Shown here: piece after piece, positions 36,249-45,338 of the stretch
How the letters are laid out: the number at the start of each line of letters is the position of its first letter
How positions within the stretch are numbered: the stretch's first letter is position 1
Source of the DNA: Mucilaginibacter gossypiicola
GTDB lineage: Bacteria > Bacteroidota > Bacteroidia > Sphingobacteriales > Sphingobacteriaceae
Assembly: GCF_900110105.1 (NCBI RefSeq)
Contig: NZ_FOCL01000001.1
Location: 1,116,001-1,180,000 of the forward strand
Reading direction: 5' to 3'
Length of the DNA stretch: 64,000 nt
Position numbers and translations under genes: made by a program
Notes under the pieces: generated by a model
Databases searched by the model: none
Told to the model about the DNA's origin: nothing
Seen by the model: the letters and a program-made list of their open reading frames with translations, nothing else

Positions 36249-38090
36249 TTACTGTATCCTGGTAATAATCCATTGCTGGTTATTGCCACCGGTATAAGTA
36301 AATTGTTTAACCAAGCCCCCATTATCTGTTGAAGCGCCATAAACATCAAGTACCTTCCCACTGTTGAGGTTTACTATTTTATAGTACCCCGATCCAACAC
36401 TTACAAAGGTCCATTTTTGGCTGTTAACACTCGCTGCTGTCCATTGGTGTATCTGAATATTATCTGCTGTTGATTGTTGGTAAACATCCAGGTTCTTATT
36501 ACTATTGATGTTGGTGAGCGTAAAATAACCATTACCGGTGCTGGTGAACTTCCATTGCTGGCTGCTTGCATTAAGATAATCCCACTGATGAATGATTGCA
36601 CCATCGGCTATAGACTGCTGATAAACATCAAGCGCTTTATTACTATTTCGGTTAATCATCTTATAAATACCGCCGGATACGATTTCGGGTGCGACTTTTA
36701 AAATAACACAACCATGGGCAGGTACGCTGATAGTATAAGAGCCCATCCCCCCCAAATCACTATGCTGCCACAAATCCCTTACAGTGGCATTACCTGTTAC
36801 ACCCAGATCGGTGGCAAAATTTATGCTGCGGGTTTGCGCGTTGTCTTCGCGATTAAACAAGCCGACTATCCAATCGCCATTGCTCATCTGCCCTTTCCAT
36901 ACCTGGCTTAGGGCATTGGTGGGATCATTGCTAAGCGGCTTGCCCACAAAGCCATCCTGGTTCAACGCCAGCATCTCGGTATTTTGATATAGCCATAAGT
37001 TACTCCCTATGGAATTGTATTGATCAGCAACAGAGACCGGGCCACCCGCCATCAGGTTTAAGGAAATAACTGTTTTCTTTTCGTCATCGTTAGCAAACTT
37101 ATTCAGGCGGATAAAATCACCATCGAGGATCAGACTACCCCGCCCCGAAAGTTTTGACCAATAAGTATATCCGTCAAAAGCATTGTCATACTGTGACCAT
37201 ACGTCTACAGTTCTTAAACCCCGGTTCAGGTTGTTGAAGCGCCCCCAGCCGGCATCAAAACCAGCATCGTCATTTATACGGATCATATTACCGTATACCT
37301 TTTCCAGTTCTGCATCGTTTTTCAAATTGGGCATCACAAGGCTTAAAAATATGTTGTTTGAATCACATGCCTGTTTCATCCAGTTTAATGCCTTTTCATA
37401 ATCTGCTTTTGGTCGAGTTGGGCCAACCCTGCCCAGGTTTTGATCCTGGCCGGTTTCAAACCATGATAAAAAATCAACCCTCAGGTACTTCACACCCATA
37501 TCCGCATAATATTGGATATAGCCTTTTATATATTGCTCGGCCCCTGGGTTATTTACCTGTACCCAATTAAACCAGGTGGCGTTTTCAGATGTATTTATTA
37601 AACTGGACAAAGGGATATTGGTGCCTTTAACTTTCACACCGGCGTCTGCCGCTGCCTTATTAACCCATAGGGGATTATTGTAGATGCCGAGCGTCATGCC
37701 GCGTTGCTGAAGATAAGATGACCAGTAAGCGTAATCATGAGTCCACTGGCTGGCATGTTTAGTACGATAGCCGTCTGCATTATAGGAGCCATCATCCCCC
37801 CACCCATCGATGCAAACCATATTGTAGCCGTACGATTTGAGATTTGTACTTACCCAGTCAATATTGGCCTGCCATTCATTCTCGGGGATATAGCTGTCAT
37901 GAACAATATTATACTCGTAAGGGTTCCAATAAAGTGGTGCCTTTGCCGTAGCGCTGGCTGATAGCGATTTGTTTTGTTTTCCCGTAATAATGCCGGTCTT
38001 AAGGTTTGCAGATTTAATCTCCGTACTTTTTTTGCACGAAAAAAGAATGACGCACAGCGTCATGATCATGAGGATTGTTTTCTTCATCAT
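36249..38090 (-). CDS. GH27-like (clan GH-D) glycosidase lipoprotein with C-terminal ricin-type lectin domain
   Basis: 613 aa, lipoprotein (MIMTLCVILFSC). Catalytic TIM barrel (about 50-370) with DGWGDDGSYNADGY, GMTLGIYNNPLWV and the clan GH-D nucleophile Asp206 in KYLRVDFLSWF; acid/base candidate is D274 or D275 in RINDDAGFDAGW. A beta-sandwich follows (about 380-465), then a ricin-B-like beta-trefoil (about 470-613) with three QxW repeats (QQW, QKW, QQW). GH27 contains alpha-galactosidases and also isomaltodextranase. The layout and the neighbouring GH66 dextranase and dextran-type PUL make an isomaltodextranase-like activity my preferred reading, with alpha-galactosidase as the alternative. 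It lies beyond the HTCS gene, on its own promoter or under the same regulator. Confidence 0.85.
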   Translation of the reverse strand: MMKKTILMIMTLCVILFSCKKSTEIKSANLKTGIITGKQNKSLSASATAKAPLYWNPYEYNIVHDSYIPENEWQANIDWVSTNLKSYGYNMVCIDGWGDDGSYNADGYRTKHASQWTHDYAYWSSYLQQRGMTLGIYNNPLWVNKAAADAGVKVKGTNIPLSSLINTSENATWFNWVQVNNPGAEQYIKGYIQYYADMGVKYLRVDFLSWFETGQDQNLGRVGPTRPKADYEKALNWMKQACDSNNIFLSLVMPNLKNDAELEKVYGNMIRINDDAGFDAGWGRFNNLNRGLRTVDVWSQYDNAFDGYTYWSKLSGRGSLILDGDFIRLNKFANDDEKKTVISLNLMAGGPVSVADQYNSIGSNLWLYQNTEMLALNQDGFVGKPLSNDPTNALSQVWKGQMSNGDWIVGLFNREDNAQTRSINFATDLGVTGNATVRDLWQHSDLGGMGSYTISVPAHGCVILKVAPEIVSGGIYKMINRNSNKALDVYQQSIADGAIIHQWDYLNASSQQWKFTSTGNGYFTLTNINSNKNLDVYQQSTADNIQIHQWTAASVNSQKWTFVSVGSGYYKIVNLNSGKVLDVYGASTDNGGLVKQFTYTGGNNQQWIITRIQ

Positions 38091-38462
38091 AAATGGTTAA
38101 ATAAATTGGTAATTGGTTTATTAGGCACCTGAGGAGTGCCTGACAAAGAAACATGCTAAACCACAAAAACAACAATCACTGATTATCAATATGCTATCAT
38201 ACCGTATCAAATAAATATTTAGAGTTTTAAGATAAGCAAGATCGGCCTCCCGCCTGCTCCTTTCGATGAGTTTTTTCAACGTTGCGCCAAAAAGCAGCCA
38301 TTACCAAAATAAAAAGTCCAACACCTATTACTCCTCCCTGGGAGCCAGGGAAACAACCCTATTGTTCAATTTATAATAAACCTCGAACGCAAATAGTAAT
38401 AAAACCGGCAAGCCAACACCAACTATAATTTCAACAGTACTGTTGAATATAAAAGACCTCGT
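38091..38462. other. Intergenic region with possible relics of small membrane reading frames
   Basis: 372 bp between two minus-strand genes. On the minus strand, a hydrophobic stretch (VGVGLPVLLLFAFEVYYKL) directly follows the GH20 stop in the same frame, and a second one (GVIGVGLFILVMAAFWRNVE, about 38227-38358) follows in a different frame. Neither has a convincing start, and each is under 50 codons. They look like remains of a membrane-protein gene, or chance. The part next to 38090 should hold the promoter of the GH27-like gene. Confidence 0.25.
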
Positions 38463-40601
38463 TTAATACAACACGAATTTTAACAACTCAGAATTTAAAT
38501 ACAATGCTGCTATTTCATCTCTTTTCAATATCCGGCCAAATACTTTTATATCAGTTAAAAACGCTGAAGCCGAAAGATGGCCGCTGCTGCTTCCTATTGT
38601 TTTTAGCGGGCAAACGAATTGCTTTTCGACTGACTCCGTTTCTTTGCCATTGATATACAAAGTACAGGTATTATGCCCACCAGTCAAAGTTATCTGCGTC
38701 CATTTATTTACAGGAACAATGTTGTTAAATACCTGGCGGTAAAAATCTTCGCCTTCGCCTGCGTACTCTTTATAGCCAACAGTCCGGGCAATACCTAAAC
38801 CGGCCTTACCTGATTTTTTATCTTTAAGATTCAGAAAAATTGTTCCATAAGGCGATTCAAACAGTACTGTAGTTGTATCGCGGGCATCTATTTTTTTAAC
38901 CCAGAAACTCAATGTCCAGGGTTGTTCTAACTCGTCGGCTTGTAAGTTTAGCCGAACAAAATCATGTTGATCAAGCGCTAATACAGATTTTGATTCATAA
39001 CCGGTTAAAGGTTTTATTAACTGTTTACTAATAGCATCAGGTAAACCATGTTCTTTAAAGTCAACATTAATGATTGGATCACTGTTTTTGGGAGCTTCCA
39101 GTGGCCTTGTATCATTTACTTGCGGTACGTTTTTCAGGCCATCAACTCTCTTTATAAATTCATCAAAAGTAGGTGACATTTTATTGCCCCATAGCTTTTC
39201 GGCCATTACAGGTAAAGCCACCGCAACCTCTTCTGCCGTTTCATGATAGGTAAAACCCATTGGCCCAAGATCATTCCATACATGCAGCTTCGCCCCTAAC
39301 AAATCAGGTTCGCCCGGGCTTAGCTGCTGGTTTGGCCCGAAATCATTAGGTGCCCATTTTTCATATAAAAACTTGTTGTCTACGCCATAGTAATTTGTCC
39401 CCGGAACAATATACAGCCATCCGTCAGTTGATTGTACCACCTGGTGCCCTGCTTTAATCTCCTCCTTTGCATTATTGCCCAACCACATATCAATAATTAT
39501 ATTGCTATCAATAGGAGTAAATCCTGGCATTTCGTTGTATCCGGACCATATCATCACTTTTTTTCCTTTAGCACCTATGTATTTGTTGAAATGATTGATA
39601 TAGTTGCAAAAACCTGCCGCAAAAGCCTTACGGTCTTCCGTTGTAGTGGCCTTTTTAAATCTATATTCGTCAGTTCCGATATGGAAATAGGGCGATGGAA
39701 ATAACGGCACAAATTCATCGTAGATCTTTTCCATCATGGCGGTGGTTTTTGGATTTAATACATCCAATTGCCCATCCTGCAACTTATCATTTTTTAACTC
39801 GGGAGCAATATCCAAAATACTCATGGCATGGGCTGGCGCATCAATTTCCGGGATAATATTTATGCCACGATCTGCGGCGTATTGTATCAAATCCCTGATT
39901 TCCTGTTGCGTGTAAAACCCATCTGTTGCTGTTAGCTGAGAATATGTTTTACTTTGAACCCTGAAAGCCGCGTAGTGCTGGCCGTGAAAAGCCTGATCGT
40001 TTAAATGCAATTGTAATTGATTCATTTTATACCAGCTCATGCGGCATATATAATCTTTCAGCTGCGATATCGGGAAAAATTTGCGTCCAACGTCCAGCAT
40101 AAATCCCCTAAAAGGGTAAGCAGGGGTATCTGAAATAGTATAACAAGGAATACTTTGCTTATCGGCACTCTGTTCAATTAACTGCAGCAAAGTCCTGGTA
40201 GCATAAAAAACACCAACATCATCCATTGCCTTTATAATAACCTTATCCGGTTTTATTTCCAGGTGATAAGATTCCCTTTGGAGTTGAGTTAGGTGACGCT
40301 GTGGTTTGATTTTTATGACGATATCATTCTTCTCTCTTTTTGCCCGTAACCCGGATTGTTGCTCCTTCCCTTGCAACGCAGCCAGGTCTTCGAGGAATAT
40401 TGCAACCGTTTTTTGTGTTGATACAGATGGCTTAAATTTAATTACCGTGGCAGCATTGATAATAAAACTGCCGCTACCTGCCTGCCATTGATGAACCGCC
40501 GGTATAATGTTCGGCGCAATGTTATTCACCTGGGCGTACAGGCCCGATTGTATTAAAACAAAGAAGGTGATGTATGTGATTAATTTTTTTGTTGAGGTCA
40601 T
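38463..40601 (-). CDS. GH20 beta-N-acetylhexosaminidase with C-terminal LamG-like domain (PUL D)
   Basis: 712 aa, secreted (signal to about YAQ24). GH20b N-domain (about 30-150), then catalytic barrel from YPFRGFMLDVGRKFFP. The GH20 catalytic Asp-Glu pair is D311-E312 in FHIGTDEYRF; ND201-202 and PEIDAPAHAM are also family positions. Compared with the common HxGGDE form, the second Gly is Thr here, seen in some subfamilies. The C-terminal part (about 535-705, WTLSFWVKKI, WTQITLTGGHNTCTLYINGK) is a concanavalin-like LamG domain for binding. Removes terminal beta-linked GlcNAc/GalNAc from a glycan. Last gene of the PUL D series, 87 bp after the TIM-barrel glycosidase gene. Confidence 0.92.
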   Translation of the reverse strand: MTSTKKLITYITFFVLIQSGLYAQVNNIAPNIIPAVHQWQAGSGSFIINAATVIKFKPSVSTQKTVAIFLEDLAALQGKEQQSGLRAKREKNDIVIKIKPQRHLTQLQRESYHLEIKPDKVIIKAMDDVGVFYATRTLLQLIEQSADKQSIPCYTISDTPAYPFRGFMLDVGRKFFPISQLKDYICRMSWYKMNQLQLHLNDQAFHGQHYAAFRVQSKTYSQLTATDGFYTQQEIRDLIQYAADRGINIIPEIDAPAHAMSILDIAPELKNDKLQDGQLDVLNPKTTAMMEKIYDEFVPLFPSPYFHIGTDEYRFKKATTTEDRKAFAAGFCNYINHFNKYIGAKGKKVMIWSGYNEMPGFTPIDSNIIIDMWLGNNAKEEIKAGHQVVQSTDGWLYIVPGTNYYGVDNKFLYEKWAPNDFGPNQQLSPGEPDLLGAKLHVWNDLGPMGFTYHETAEEVAVALPVMAEKLWGNKMSPTFDEFIKRVDGLKNVPQVNDTRPLEAPKNSDPIINVDFKEHGLPDAISKQLIKPLTGYESKSVLALDQHDFVRLNLQADELEQPWTLSFWVKKIDARDTTTVLFESPYGTIFLNLKDKKSGKAGLGIARTVGYKEYAGEGEDFYRQVFNNIVPVNKWTQITLTGGHNTCTLYINGKETESVEKQFVCPLKTIGSSSGHLSASAFLTDIKVFGRILKRDEIAALYLNSELLKFVLY

Positions 40602-40688
40602 TCAAATTAATTTCGATGTGATATCCCTGTTAAGAGAAAATTCTTCATTTTTAAAATCAAAGTATGATGCAATATTGCCTGGCCTGTT

Positions 40689-42890
40689 TTATTCAATAGT
40701 AAACCAAGTATAACTCTCGGGCGCTATATTGAAAGTTAACGTGATCTCGTATTTCCTGTCAACAGCATACTTTTGGGCCGCCCCTCCCTTCTCCCTGAGT
40801 AGTGCTGAGCTTGTTAAACCTGTGTAGTACAGCGGTACTTTAATGGTTCTTGTGATGCCAACTTTAAGCGGATTGTAAAGCATGAGCATTCCTTTTGTAA
40901 TCAATTTCGGATTCACATGCAGCAAACCATCCCAGTCTCTGCCATCGGCCCGGCGAAGATGGATAATCTCAGAATTCAGAATACTGCGATATTTTTTATA
41001 CCAATCAATGACATTTACCACCATCTTCCGGGTAGTTTCGGTATCGTACAATCTTGGCCCGCGGTAACAGGCCTGAACTCCTGCCCCGTAGTATTGCACC
41101 ATCAATTGTTCATAATCTTTCAAATGATCAGCAAGCGGTTCCAGCACGGCTTCGGCGCCACCGCCCTGATACCGGGTAAGGGGTACAAATCCCCAACCCA
41201 TGGCAGGGGTCTTTTCCCATGTACCATCAAAAATATTCTGGCGGTTCAGGATCATTTGCTGTTCGCGCGGCAAAGAAAAATTGACTTCCCTATAGCCTAA
41301 CGCTATTTTATTGGTGCCATCCAGAAAATACCAGTCGGGAGCGTTTACATAAACACCATGCTCATTGCACCAATGATATAAACCTTTTTGCAACTCCATT
41401 TGCTGCCATTGGCTATCATCCAGGTTTTTATGGCCAGGATGCGTAGTTGAAGCACAAACATCGCCGGGATAAGGGCCATCATTTTCGAAAATATCAAACC
41501 CGGTTTTGCTGATAAAGTATTTCAATTTATCCAGGTAGGCCAGTCCCCATTTACTACCCAGACAGGGGGCATGACCGAAGAAAGCAGCCGCATCAGGCTT
41601 TTTTGTTACCGGATCAATCACATCATCTTCATCACTGATCCGCCTTGAACTAAATAAAGAATACCCCCCAATCAGGATATGCTTGCTGTGCGCGTAATCA
41701 GATAGTACTTTCCAGCGTTGTATATTGGTGGTCGAACTATCCTCCATATTGCAATGGCTTCCAAAGCTCAGGATCAGGGCTTCGTATCCTGTCGCCGCAC
41801 ATTGATCTATAGCCTTTTTTACATCTTCATCATTACGGCTTACAAGGTGCATAAAGATGGGATTTTCAGTTGTCCATGGAGCTATAGTGCTGTACATTTT
41901 CCTGATAGCCAATCCCCGCCTTTCGCGGTCATAACTATCCATCAGTAACTCATAAGTGCGAACAGAGTTAAAAACCTGCCCCTTCCCTAATTCGATACCT
42001 GTGGCCTTTTCCGGGTATACCTCTAATAAACACGGCGTCTGATAATCATAATTTACCTGCGATGTATAATTACTATCGGCTTTCCAATGGGTAGTTTGGT
42101 CACTGATATCATATCGCATAGAGTTATTAAAGGCATAGTTAGTCTCCAGATAAAGGCCGTGCTGTTTTTCCATTTGCGTCGGCGAACCAACTACGGCACT
42201 TTCTTCCTCTACTGTTGCAAGTACTTCATTTATTATCCTGTTTAACTTTATAGTTTTATTTCCTTTATTCTGAACCGAAAGCCATTTCACAATAAGAGGA
42301 ATGTTATTATACAATTCATAATGTACAGTAACAAGCAGATCTTTTAAGCCGTCAACATTTGATTTATAAATAAAAGACAGCATTTTACCGGAGCCGGGAA
42401 CAGTATTCAGCGCCCACCCTCGCGGTTTCCAGCGGATGTAAGGAGGAATATCTGTTACCGAAAAGGATTGAAACTGAAAATCATTTTCATTGCCTTTGAA
42501 TCCGCTTACCCATTCGGGCAGCAGATAGGCATTCTCCTTTTGCCCGTAAAGGCCTCCGATATTATATTCCTTGCCATCAACAGTTAACTTCGCTTCAGGC
42601 TTTACAGCCCTTAGCAATTGCTGGTCGTTACTCATATTGCTGTAATCAATGCAAGCCACATTTTGCTGAATCCGGAAGGTCCTTTTTACCAAACCATTAC
42701 TCAGAATAATGTTTTTGCCATCAGCGTAAACATCAGCTTTTTGCTGAACAGGGTTTACCAGCCAGTCCTGAGAAAGGGACGGTCTGCCATTTTCCTTCCA
42801 GGCAGGTAATTTATTATTCGTTTCTTGTGAACTGGCGATGTTGATGATGCCCCAAAAAGCAATCGTCGAAAAAAACAGCTTTCTTTTCAT
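40689..42890 (-). CDS. Secreted TIM-barrel glycosidase, clan GH-D/GH36-like (PUL D)
   Basis: 733 aa with signal peptide (to about ASSQ22). N-terminal beta-sandwich (about 35-330, ILSNGLVKRTFRIQQN, PYIRWKPRGWAL) and then a barrel with GYEALILSFGSHCNME, LIGGYSLFSSRR and GFDIFENDGPYPGDVC, where the Asp after Glu-Asn is the candidate nucleophile on strand 4. The C-terminal part has a small beta domain (LMLYNPLKVGITR). Overall layout matches GH36-type alpha-galactosidase relatives, but the classical GH36 signatures are not exact, so the family assignment is tentative. It sits between the frameshifted gene and the GH20 gene in the same orientation. Likely exo-acting on the PUL D glycan. Confidence 0.7.
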   Translation of the reverse strand: MKRKLFFSTIAFWGIINIASSQETNNKLPAWKENGRPSLSQDWLVNPVQQKADVYADGKNIILSNGLVKRTFRIQQNVACIDYSNMSNDQQLLRAVKPEAKLTVDGKEYNIGGLYGQKENAYLLPEWVSGFKGNENDFQFQSFSVTDIPPYIRWKPRGWALNTVPGSGKMLSFIYKSNVDGLKDLLVTVHYELYNNIPLIVKWLSVQNKGNKTIKLNRIINEVLATVEEESAVVGSPTQMEKQHGLYLETNYAFNNSMRYDISDQTTHWKADSNYTSQVNYDYQTPCLLEVYPEKATGIELGKGQVFNSVRTYELLMDSYDRERRGLAIRKMYSTIAPWTTENPIFMHLVSRNDEDVKKAIDQCAATGYEALILSFGSHCNMEDSSTTNIQRWKVLSDYAHSKHILIGGYSLFSSRRISDEDDVIDPVTKKPDAAAFFGHAPCLGSKWGLAYLDKLKYFISKTGFDIFENDGPYPGDVCASTTHPGHKNLDDSQWQQMELQKGLYHWCNEHGVYVNAPDWYFLDGTNKIALGYREVNFSLPREQQMILNRQNIFDGTWEKTPAMGWGFVPLTRYQGGGAEAVLEPLADHLKDYEQLMVQYYGAGVQACYRGPRLYDTETTRKMVVNVIDWYKKYRSILNSEIIHLRRADGRDWDGLLHVNPKLITKGMLMLYNPLKVGITRTIKVPLYYTGLTSSALLREKGGAAQKYAVDRKYEITLTFNIAPESYTWFTIE

Positions 42891-42990
42891 TTATTTCTTT
42901 TCAATTTGTTCAATTTTTTAAAAGTAATAATATTCGCGTAACGTGTTCAATCAGAACGAATGCTGATAATAGCGGTTATTTATCATATTC

Positions 42991-45329
42991 TTAGTTAAGT
43001 GTTTTAATAGCCAAAATTTTGTTGCCCTTTGTGATTTGCACCTGTACTTTTTGTCCTGCCTTTACCATCGCCTTAGGCCAGTTTAAAAAGGCTGTATACG
43101 ACAGCGGCTTCTGAGCCAGAGTAGCGCTTTCTGCAAAAACGGCAACATTGGCATCATACCCGGTAGTGTTGCTAACCAGCAGCGTGGTCGATTTCTTATC
43201 CCTCTTCAAAACGGAAGCTTCCACATGGTCAAAAACCAGGAGCTTTCCCTTATCTGTCTGTAGATAAATTCCGGGCAGTTCAATGGCCATTAACATACCG
43301 TTCGTTTCCGTCCAGGAGTTCCGGGTATTTATGAAATTGCCTACGCTGCCTTTACCTTCGGCGTCACTGGGTTGAATTCGTTCCATGCTCGATCCGATGA
43401 GATTGTTTGTAGTATAATGACCGGGCATGTTTACTGCTTCTGCATGTGCATGTTGAATATCCTTTATTAAATCTGCATATAATTTGTTACCCGTTGCACG
43501 ATATAATTTGAACAGGTAATCGCCCGACGCTTCACAAATACCCGGAGCCGAATGTTTATTTTGAATGCTGGCCCAAACTGCCCCTGCCATATGGCAGTTC
43601 AACTTTGCGATCTGGCTACCAGAAGGAAAAACAGGATCATAGGACAATACCCAGGTTGAACAAAGCGCAGCTTCTACCTCAGCCTTCTGCAACCAGCTTT
43701 TATCGCCGGTAACGTTGTATAAGGCCATCAATGATTCTAAAAAGCCAAATGCTGATTCCGAATTAGCATCCATACTAATATCACCGCAATCGCCGCCGGT
43801 GAGACCCTGGTTTACCACATCGCGCCGGTAATAATAATTTGCAGCTTCCCTGGCTACAGTAAGCCACTCCGGATGGTTAAAGTAATTTGCGGCGATAGCC
43901 AGTCCGCCGGGCGCTATTGCCCCGGCCGTTGAGTTGAACACAGCGATCCGCCCTGTTTCTGGTACGATGTACTGCCCAAATTCGCCGTATTTTTTCCAGG
44001 TATTACTAAAAGCGTCGGCCAGTTTTTTCGCTGCCGATTCCCATTCAGGTTTAATTACATTTCCAAAACCCTGCGCTTTGAGCAGCAACAAATGCTTCAT
44101 CAGCCACAGTAAAGCATCGCTGTTTTTGCGTACCATAGCCTGGCCCTCCGGAAAATCAGGGTGCATTTTTTCAAAAAGGAGGCGGCCGTTTGCTTCTATT
44201 CCACCATAAAAGAAACCACTTTTCCCCTGAAGTTTATTCACTACGAAATCGATCTCCTCTGCTACCCGCTCACGTTCTTTTTGATTATTAAGCGCCAGCA
44301 TAGGATAAGTATTCATCATACCGCTCACCCAACCCAACTGAAAATCGTCATTATTTTCAGGCTTGTAGTAACTGCCGGCAGGAACATGTATAAAATTACC
44401 GCTGCATATGGCCGAACCTACAGCGAGTAATTCACTCATAGGTAATATATTACGGGGATGATTTGTGCCTGTTACATCCTTACGGACCTGCATGAATTTC
44501 CTGAGTAAATCGGGGATATTGCCGGCATCAAATACATATACCCTCATCGTTATTTTTACACGGTCGCCCGGCTTCCAGTCATATGCTTTGTCGCCACTTT
44601 CATGAAAATCGCCAAACCCAGCAGCTAATCTGCGCACTGCAGGCGCCGAAATACAGAAGCTGCAACTATCTTGTTTTACATTTTCTGCAATGGTAAGACC
44701 GCTGTTGCCCAACCTGGTCTGCTGGGTGGTCAACAGGATAAAGCCCTTCTTTAGTGAGGGTGAGAAAAAGCACATTGCCGGAGTTGCTGCATTGCCGGTT
44801 TGTAACTGCACCAACGATGCTTTATTGGGTGCTACCGATAACCTGGGGTTGTTTGAAATTGTTAGCGGTACTTTGGGTTATAGTACATATCCCTGGTGTA
44901 GGGAGCGTTGTACCCGTTGCCAATAGCTGGATACCTGCTCCCATTATACATACTTGCAGGTACCATAACATAATTCTTACTGCTCCAGCTACTGAAGTCA
45001 AAAGATACCTCCAAAGCGGTGGCAGCAGCATGGCCTTCCTTTAATGTAATATCTGCGGTGATATCCAGCATTGCAGGGCTTGCACCCTGTTTTGCGGTTA
45101 AGTTAAGCAACCATTGTGCACTGTCGGTTGTCAGGCTGTTGTTCCCGAACTCAAATTTATTCAATGCTTTGGTACCCTCGTACTGGATGGCGCTTACACG
45201 CATATTTCCATGCACCGCTTTTAAAAAATCCTGAATTATAAGCTTTTTAGTTCCCTGCGCATGGGCAATACCCAATAAACATGTACAAATTATGAATGCA
45301 GAAAGACAGCTTTTTTTGTTAAAATTCAT
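42991..45329 (-). pseudogene. Frameshifted secreted six-hairpin protein (about 779 aa if restored), PUL D
   Basis: Two frames that together read as one protein. Part 1 (45329-44862) has a signal peptide (SAFIICTCLLGIAHAQ) and a beta-rich domain, and stops after MYYNPKYR. Part 2 is in the -1 frame and stays open from just before that stop. Read through the shift, NPKVPLTISNNPRLSVAPNK runs smoothly into part 2, which ends at 42991. Part 2 has (alpha/alpha)6-type features: DDFQLGWVSGMMNTYPML, GFFYGGIEANGRLL, DCGDISMDANSESAFGFLES and NCHMAGAVWASIQ. Family not recognised. The shift falls on C_CCA_AAG, so it may be a one-base loss in CCC, a sequencing error, or -1 recoding. Codon pattern and length of both parts look healthy, arguing for a recent event. 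A TTG at 44814 is not needed as a separate start. Confidence 0.7.
44871..44877 (-). other. Slippery heptamer C_CCA_AAG at the frame change
   Basis: On the coding strand the zero-frame codons CCA AAG lie inside CCCAAAG, an X_XXY_YYZ heptamer. Slipping by -1 gives CCC AAA GTA CCG, exactly the frame of part 2, and the zero-frame stop TAA comes two codons later. An AGGGA stretch about 13 nt upstream could serve as a stimulatory Shine-Dalgarno-like element. Chance plus a simple deletion explains the data equally well. Confidence 0.4.
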
Positions 45330-45338
45330 GTTAAATCA

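Noticed and set aside
38227..38358. Short hydrophobic frame in the GH20-GH27 gap as a real small membrane protein
   Set aside because: No plausible start codon with spacing, under 45 codons, preceded by a stop; kept only as a possible relic.
42991..44814. Part 2 of the frameshifted gene as an independent gene starting at TTG 44814
   Set aside because: It has no signal peptide or start context, and the frame continues upstream in good protein sequence that joins part 1.
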